A stretch of 9,975 nt of DNA from Rhodocyclales bacterium. GTDB lineage: Bacteria > Pseudomonadota > Gammaproteobacteria > Burkholderiales > Rhodocyclaceae. The number at the start of each line of letters is the position of its first letter. The first letter of the stretch is position 1. Under the pieces are notes generated by a model that was not told the DNA's origin, did no database searches, and was given only the letters and a program-made list of their open reading frames with translations. The stretch spans positions 1-9,975 of the forward strand of contig JAIOPW010000436.1 of NCBI GenBank assembly GCA_021413665.1, read 5' to 3'. This document shows, in pieces, positions 6,570 to 9,975 of the stretch. A program made the position numbers and the translations under genes.

Positions 6570-7343
6570 CTAGCGCCGGTCGCGCACGACGAACGGCTCG
6601 ACCAGCGCGTCCTGCACCGAGTCGCCGCGATTCAGCGCCTGGTCGAAACTGGCGTTCCAGACATCGGCATTCGTCAGGTCGGTACCCTGCATGTCGGCCT
6701 TGAAAAATATCGCCTGGCGCAGCACCGCGCCGGCCAGTCGCGTTCCCTTGAGGTTGGCGTTGCTGAAATCGGCCTGTTCCATCGAGGCGCCGGTCAGGTC
6801 GGCCCCCGACAGATCGGTGCCGACCAGGCGCGCTCCGGAGAACACGGCGCGAAACGCATAGCAGTTGCGGATCGAACCGCCGGAAAGGTCGATCCCTTCC
6901 ATCAATATGTCCTTCAGATAGGCTCCCGAGAAATCCGCGCGCGGCGCCCTGGTGTTGATCAGGTTCGAGCCGAACAGGTAGGCACCGGAGAGATTGGCGC
7001 CCGACAGGTCGCCATCGTCGAAGGTGGCGTGGAACAGGTCGGCCTTGCGCAGGTCGGCGCCGGACAGGTTGGCGCCGGTGAAGTTGGCCCACTTGGCATT
7101 GCTGCCGCGCAAGTCCGCGCCCGACAGATTGGCCTTGCTCAGATCGGTGCTCTCCAGCTTGGCGCCCGCCAGCCGAGCGCCGTGCAAGTCTCGCCCCGCC
7201 AGCTTCTTGCGCGAGAAGTCGCACAGGGAAAGATCCGTCGCCGCCATCGGCGCGGCACAGTTGCCGGCCGGCAGATCCGCCGCCGTCGCAGCCTGCGCAA
7301 CGACGAGGAACCCCAGCAGAACCGTGAATGCAATTGATCTCAT
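6570..7343 (-). CDS. Exported pentapeptide-repeat protein
   Basis: 257-residue protein with a signal peptide (MRS, hydrophobic 4-17, probable cleavage near AQAATA/ADL at 21-22), so the mature protein is probably periplasmic. Residues of about 38-235 are nearly continuous A(D/N)LXX pentapeptides such as ANLSGADLRG and TDLSGADLTG, enough for about ten coils of a right-handed quadrilateral beta-helix. C29 and C41 at the N-terminal cap could form a disulfide, and C161 is lone. The tail (236-257) is charged and non-repetitive. Such folds serve as protein-binding scaffolds; the DNA-gyrase-protecting Qnr/MfpA proteins are cytoplasmic, so that role is unlikely here. The ATG at 7343 is chosen because GGGGAG lies 7 bases upstream and the signal peptide starts there. 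It lies 35 bases after the GNAT gene. Specific function is unknown. Confidence 0.9.
   Translation of the reverse strand: MRSIAFTVLLGFLVVAQAATAADLPAGNCAAPMAATDLSLCDFSRKKLAGRDLHGARLAGAKLESTDLSKANLSGADLRGSNAKWANFTGANLSGADLRKADLFHATFDDGDLSGANLSGAYLFGSNLINTRAPRADFSGAYLKDILMEGIDLSGGSIRNCYAFRAVFSGARLVGTDLSGADLTGASMEQADFSNANLKGTRLAGAVLRQAIFFKADMQGTDLTNADVWNASFDQALNRGDSVQDALVEPFVVRDRR
6639..7232 (-). repeat. Tandem pentapeptide-encoding repeat tract
   Basis: Degenerate 15-base periodicity inside the pentapeptide gene, coding about 39 five-residue units. It is best preserved at 6985-7140, where the plus strand shows recurring GACAGGTTGGCGCC-like segments. The DNA units are diverged, so the tract looks old and not recently expanded. 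Confidence 0.75.
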
Positions 7344-7378
7344 GCGTTTTCTCCCCGCTCGTGACGTCTCGATCGATT

Positions 7379-7927
7379 CTATGCGATCCTGCCGGCCGCA
7401 AGCCGCGCCGGATGCCGGTAAAGGTGGAAGGGGCTGCCGGCAAATTCCAGCTCCCGCTCCAGTGTCGCCCCGACCGCCAGTGCGAGGCGGATTGACGGGG
7501 CGTTCTGGCGATCGATCAGGCTTATCAGCACGAGGTCGGGCAGGCATTCATGCGCCATGCGTTGCACCGCGCGCACCGCTTCGCTGGCGTAGCCATTGCC
7601 CTGGTGGCGGCGCGCCAGCGCCCACTTGATCTCGGGCTCCGGCCATTCCAGCGGATACCAGGGGCCGACCGTGCCCAACACCGTCCCCGTCGCCCTCTCC
7701 TCGACCGCGTAAGGCCCGTAGCCGCGCAAGTCCCAGTGTCCGGCCATGCTCGCCATGGCGCGCCAACTGGCGGCCTCGGTCAGGGCGCGGCGGAAGGTGT
7801 AGCGGGTGCACTCCGGGTCCGCGAAGTGTTCATGCAGCGCCCGCCAGTCATCGTTGACGAAGGTGCGCAGCAGCAGGCGATCTGTCTCCAGTCGCCGCGG
7901 AATCAGGAAATGCCCTGCTTCGCTCAT
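7379..7927 (-). CDS. GNAT N-acetyltransferase, RimJ/RimL-like
   Basis: 182-residue acetyltransferase (Acetyltransf_3 type) transferring acetyl from acetyl-CoA to an amine; the target could be a protein N-terminus, a small molecule or an antibiotic and cannot be told from sequence. LETDRLLLRTF (13-23) is the classic family opening, WALARRHQGNGYASEAV (102-118) contains the acetyl-CoA pyrophosphate loop, and DRQNAPSIRLALAVGA (139-154) is the conserved C-terminal motif. The length is normal. The start ATG at 7927 overlaps the stop of the upstream gene (ATGA), with AAGGAG 10 bases before it, so translation is probably coupled. There is no signal peptide, so it is cytoplasmic. Confidence 0.92.
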   Translation of the reverse strand: MSEAGHFLIPRRLETDRLLLRTFVNDDWRALHEHFADPECTRYTFRRALTEAASWRAMASMAGHWDLRGYGPYAVEERATGTVLGTVGPWYPLEWPEPEIKWALARRHQGNGYASEAVRAVQRMAHECLPDLVLISLIDRQNAPSIRLALAVGATLERELEFAGSPFHLYRHPARLAAGRIA

Positions 7928-8412
7928 TTGTCCATCACTCCTTTCGCGATCCCGTAACAGGCCTCGACATGCGAGTTTCCCAGGTACATCATCGCCGCCA
8001 CACTGAGCGCGACGGCCGCCGCCTGGCCGGCGAACGGGATGTATTTCAGCACCTGCCTCGCCGCCATGCGCACACCCTCCTTTTTCAGCGCCGCCACCAC
8101 CAGTTGCCTGGTCACGGCGCGCCCCACCAGGTCGCTGCCGACTTTCTTCAACATCGCGTAGATCATCACCCTGTGGTGCGTGTCGAGCTCCTCGATCTGG
8201 TCGGGGGTCAGCCCGAACTTCTCGTTGATCGCCGGAATCAGTTGCAGCAGCATGCCGACGTCTCCCGCGATGTCCACGCCCGGAATGGGGATCAGCGTCA
8301 TCCCGCCCGAGGTCGCCGCACGCCGCCTCACCATCCTGCGACATGCCGTGCGAATCTTCTCCAGCTCATCGACCGAGGCCGGCAGCGCAGTGCGTTTGCG
8401 CTTCGCCACCAT
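7924..8412 (-). CDS. Small hydrophobic protein, DUF697/EcsC-like
   Basis: 162-residue protein I cannot assign a function. A basic N-terminus (MVAKRKR) leads to an amphipathic helix, then GGMTLIPIPGVDIAGDVGML (37-55), a glycine/proline-rich hydrophobic segment, then LIPAINEKFGLTPDQIEEL. A second hydrophobic segment is YIPFAGQAAAVALSVAAMMYLG (about 124-145), followed by a short ACYGIAKGVM tail. The PIPGxD and IPFxGQ motifs resemble DUF697-type (YcjF-like) domains, usually membrane-associated; EcsC-like is another possibility. I chose the ATG at 8412, one base after the GFA gene's stop, because the further-upstream frame overlaps GFA coding sequence and looks non-native. Its Shine-Dalgarno sequence is poor, so coupling to GFA is likely. 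It overlaps the GNAT gene by 4 bases. Confidence 0.82.
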   Translation of the reverse strand: MVAKRKRTALPASVDELEKIRTACRRMVRRRAATSGGMTLIPIPGVDIAGDVGMLLQLIPAINEKFGLTPDQIEELDTHHRVMIYAMLKKVGSDLVGRAVTRQLVVAALKKEGVRMAARQVLKYIPFAGQAAAVALSVAAMMYLGNSHVEACYGIAKGVMDK

Positions 8413-8413
8413 C

Positions 8414-8812
8414 TCAGGGTTTGCGCTGCGCGTAGCGCGGATGGCCATCGTCGCAGTCCCACCAGCTCGCCTTCGAATCGGTAAAGATGTGGAAAACGTT
8501 GTCGCAGGTGAAGGGCGTATCGACTGTGCCCAGACGCAGGCGCTTGACCTCCGGCAGATGGTCGTGCGCACTGTAGAGCGGGCTGCCGCAACGCGAACAG
8601 AAGACCCGCGCCTTGCCCGGCGACGACCGGTATTCCTTGAGCAGTTCGGCGCCGGCCAGCAGCCTGAACTTCGCAGCGTCCACCGGGCTCACCGCGGCGA
8701 AGGCCGAGCCGTGCGCCTTGCGGCATTGCGAACAATGGCAGATCGAGATTTCGCCGATCTCGCCGTCGTACTCGTAGCGGATGCCACCGCACAAGCAGCT
8801 TCCCTCGATCAC
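8414..8812 (-). CDS. GFA family zinc protein (glutathione-dependent formaldehyde-activating-like)
   Basis: 132-residue member of the GFA/CENP-V fold. The zinc-binding pattern is complete: CLC (C6, C8), CHCSQC (C25, C27, C30) and CSRC (C72, C75), with the family sequence GSCLCGGIRYE at the start and RKAHGSAFAA after the second motif. Gfa itself was described as speeding formation of S-hydroxymethylglutathione, but most family members have no proven reaction, so no substrate is claimed. The start is GTG at 8812: no ATG fits the conserved N-terminus, and AAGGGAG lies 6 bases upstream. It follows ridA by 12 bases and its stop is one base before the next start, so it is firmly within an operon. 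C103 and C120 are extra. Confidence 0.93.
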   Translation of the reverse strand: MIEGSCLCGGIRYEYDGEIGEISICHCSQCRKAHGSAFAAVSPVDAAKFRLLAGAELLKEYRSSPGKARVFCSRCGSPLYSAHDHLPEVKRLRLGTVDTPFTCDNVFHIFTDSKASWWDCDDGHPRYAQRKP

Positions 8813-8824
8813 CGCGAACTCCCT

Positions 8825-9313
8825 TCAAGGCACATCGATTTCCACCTCCGCCTCGATCTCGACCGGAATGTCGAAAGGCAGCTCGGCCATGCCCACCGCG
8901 CTGCGTGCGTGCGCCCCGACGACCGGCCCGTAGAGTTGCAGGATCAGGTCGGAAAAGCCGTTGATCACCGCCGGCTGGCGGTTGAAGCCCGGCGCCGAAT
9001 TGACCATGCCGAACACGCGCACCCAGGCCGTGATGCGATCGAGGTCGCCCAGCGTGCGCTTGAGGCTGCCGAGGATGGACACGGCCGTCAGCCGCGCCGC
9101 GGCGTAGCCCTGCTCCACCGTGACTTCGCGCCCGAGCTTGCCCAGGGGCATGCCGAGCGAACCGTCGGGATTCTGTGGGCCGTGGCCGGAGACGGTGGCG
9201 CGCCTGCCGACGATGCGCACCGCCGCGAAGGGCAGCACGACGCCCGGCGGCGGAGCGAGCGGCGGCGGCAGGACCAGCCCCAGTGACCGCAGGCTTTGTT
9301 CGACTCTGGACAT
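8825..9313 (-). CDS. RidA family protein (YjgF/YER057c/UK114)
   Basis: 162-residue RidA-superfamily protein. RidA of Salmonella hydrolyses reactive enamines/imines made by PLP enzymes such as threonine dehydratase; related subgroups lack proven activity on those compounds. The catalytic arginine is present (R137 in ARSAVGMAELP, equivalent to Arg105 of E. coli RidA), as is the glutamate 15 residues later (E152, equivalent to Glu120). The protein is longer than the ~128-residue archetype because of an N-terminal extension with LPPPLAPPPG (15-24), typical of another Rid subgroup. The ATG at 9313 is preferred because the protein then begins like its relatives (MSRVEQSLRSLGL); GGGAAG is close upstream (3 bases), a weak ribosome site. 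It is the first gene of the six-gene cluster. A weak promoter-like pair (TTGTGA at 9399-9404, CACCAT at 9376-9381) lies upstream. Confidence 0.92.
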   Translation of the reverse strand: MSRVEQSLRSLGLVLPPPLAPPPGVVLPFAAVRIVGRRATVSGHGPQNPDGSLGMPLGKLGREVTVEQGYAAARLTAVSILGSLKRTLGDLDRITAWVRVFGMVNSAPGFNRQPAVINGFSDLILQLYGPVVGAHARSAVGMAELPFDIPVEIEAEVEIDVP

Positions 9314-9472
9314 CAGCTTCCCAATCGCAGGATGGAGTTGGCATCTGCCTGGCAACAGTGCGGCAGGCCTCGCGCATGGTGCCGTGAACTCCGCCCGATC
9401 ACAAGCGTCCTGCCCGCCAGCGCGTGGCAGAGGCTGTGGCGCAGGGGATGGACGACGACGAAGCATTGCATG

Positions 9473-9676
9473 TCAGAGCTCCAGCTCGAAGCGCTGCTCA
9501 TTCACGGCAATGTCCCGCTGCGCGTCGTAACGCTGACAGAACCCGGAAAGCTCCTGCGCCATCTTGCACTCGAAAGACAGGTCGAAGCCGACCAGCCGAT
9601 GGTAGTAGCGGGCATGAAGGTCGACCACCTTGCCGATGCAGCCCGAGACGTAGCCTTTGTGAATTGCGAAACTCAT
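9473..9676 (-). pseudogene. Probable truncated GNAT acetyltransferase (N-terminal half)
   Basis: A 67-codon open frame starting MSFAIHKGYVSGCIGKVV and continuing with DLHARYYH, GFDLSFECKMAQELSGF and CQRYDAQRD. This resembles the first third of a GNAT acetyltransferase (beta1-alpha1-alpha2 region), after which a full protein would have about 100 more residues including the acetyl-CoA loop. Instead the frame runs into AVNEQRFELEL and stops. The other two frames of the following 159 bases show no acetyl-CoA-binding motif, so this looks like a truncation and not a simple frameshift. A TTG start at 9685 with AGGA just upstream is an alternative. It lies between glpD and ridA. It could instead be an intact small protein; I cannot exclude that. 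Confidence 0.5.
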
Positions 9677-9779
9677 GATGAGCAACCCATCCTGATAACG
9701 TGTACTGAAACGATACCGGCCTTGATTTTGCCTCGTCCGGCCTCTGGAAGCATATCCGTCGCCGTGCCGCCGGCGCCGA

Positions 9780-9975
9780 CTATCGACCCAGCCGCTGCGC
9801 CACTCGTTCGCGCTGTGCCGGCGTCATCTGCAATCCACACTTGCTGCGGCGCCAAAGGATGTCGTCGGCGCTGCGCGCCCACTCGCGCGCCAGCATCCAT
9901 TCCAGTTCGCGTTCGCAGAGGCCGCCGCCGAAATCCTCGCCGAGCTCGTCCGGGCCTTGGGCGGCGCCCAGCAGT
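9780..9975 (-). CDS. glpD: Aerobic glycerol-3-phosphate dehydrogenase, C-terminal end only
   Basis: The last 64 codons of GlpD, the FAD-dependent membrane-associated enzyme that oxidises glycerol-3-phosphate to dihydroxyacetone phosphate and feeds electrons to quinone. The visible part is the end of the C-terminal (DAO_C) domain: DELGEDFGGGLCERELEWML, then AREWARSADDILWRRSKCGL, a highly characteristic GlpD signature (EWA-x-DILWRR-K-GL). It ends normally with a TAG at 9780. The start and FAD-binding region lie outside the window. The following 103 bases contain no convincing hairpin-plus-T-run terminator, only GC-rich short repeats. Confidence 0.93.
   Translation of the reverse strand, partial: LLGAAQGPDELGEDFGGGLCERELEWMLAREWARSADDILWRRSKCGLQMTPAQRERVAQRLGR

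Noticed and set aside
6985..7140. Recurring GACAGGTTGGCGCC-like units suggestive of a CRISPR or intergenic repeat array
   Set aside because: They follow a degenerate 15-base coding period within the pentapeptide-repeat gene and have no constant repeat or spacer structure.
5788..7443. A 551-codon minus-strand frame across the hydrolase and pentapeptide genes
   Set aside because: A shifted-frame shadow of two genes that each have complete family motifs and proper starts in another frame.
8328..9377. A 349-codon minus-strand frame across the RidA and GFA genes
   Set aside because: Shifted-frame shadow; the RidA and GFA frames hold the conserved catalytic and zinc residues.

Overview
The window is GC-rich, and every gene I can support lies on the minus strand. 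Protein families, codon bias and gene style suggest a Gram-negative proteobacterium. A betaproteobacterium of the Rhodocyclales type is my best guess, but this rests on general resemblance and not on a marker gene. The long plus-strand open frames, including one of about 1200 codons opposite the oxidoreductase genes, are GC-driven shadows.

Right edge, in transcription order: the last 64 codons of glpD (9780-9975); a 103-base gap; then a 67-codon open frame (9473-9676) that looks like the N-terminal half of a GNAT acetyltransferase and is probably a remnant. A 159-base stretch without a convincing gene follows.

Middle (5679-9313): six tightly packed genes, probably one operon. They encode a RidA-family protein, a GFA-type zinc protein with a GTG start, a small hydrophobic protein resembling DUF697, a RimJ-like GNAT acetyltransferase, a secreted pentapeptide-repeat protein and a monoacylglycerol-lipase-like alpha/beta hydrolase. 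Junctions are +12, +1, -4, +35 and +24 bases. RidA and GFA families are linked to reactive-metabolite handling, but no single pathway is evident.

Left half (1-5351): a two-gene redox module behind a 327-base intergenic region. The first gene encodes a membrane-anchored RnfB-like iron-sulfur protein. The second, 27 bases later, encodes a very large pyruvate:ferredoxin oxidoreductase-type enzyme (at least 1481 residues, C-terminus outside the window). All PFOR domains and all twelve expected cluster cysteines are visible, but there are two insertions of roughly 80-100 residues around the iron-sulfur sites. The RnfB-like protein lacks exactly the four cysteines that would bind one cluster of its C-terminal ferredoxin fold. 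The likely working model is oxidation of pyruvate (or another 2-oxoacid) coupled to low-potential electron delivery through a membrane-tethered iron-sulfur wire. The partner beyond the RnfB-like protein is not in the window.

The region upstream of this module holds a TATAAG-A-CTTATA palindrome overlapping a possible -10 box, an adjacent FNR-like site and a strong leader hairpin. This suggests, without proving, dedicated regulation.
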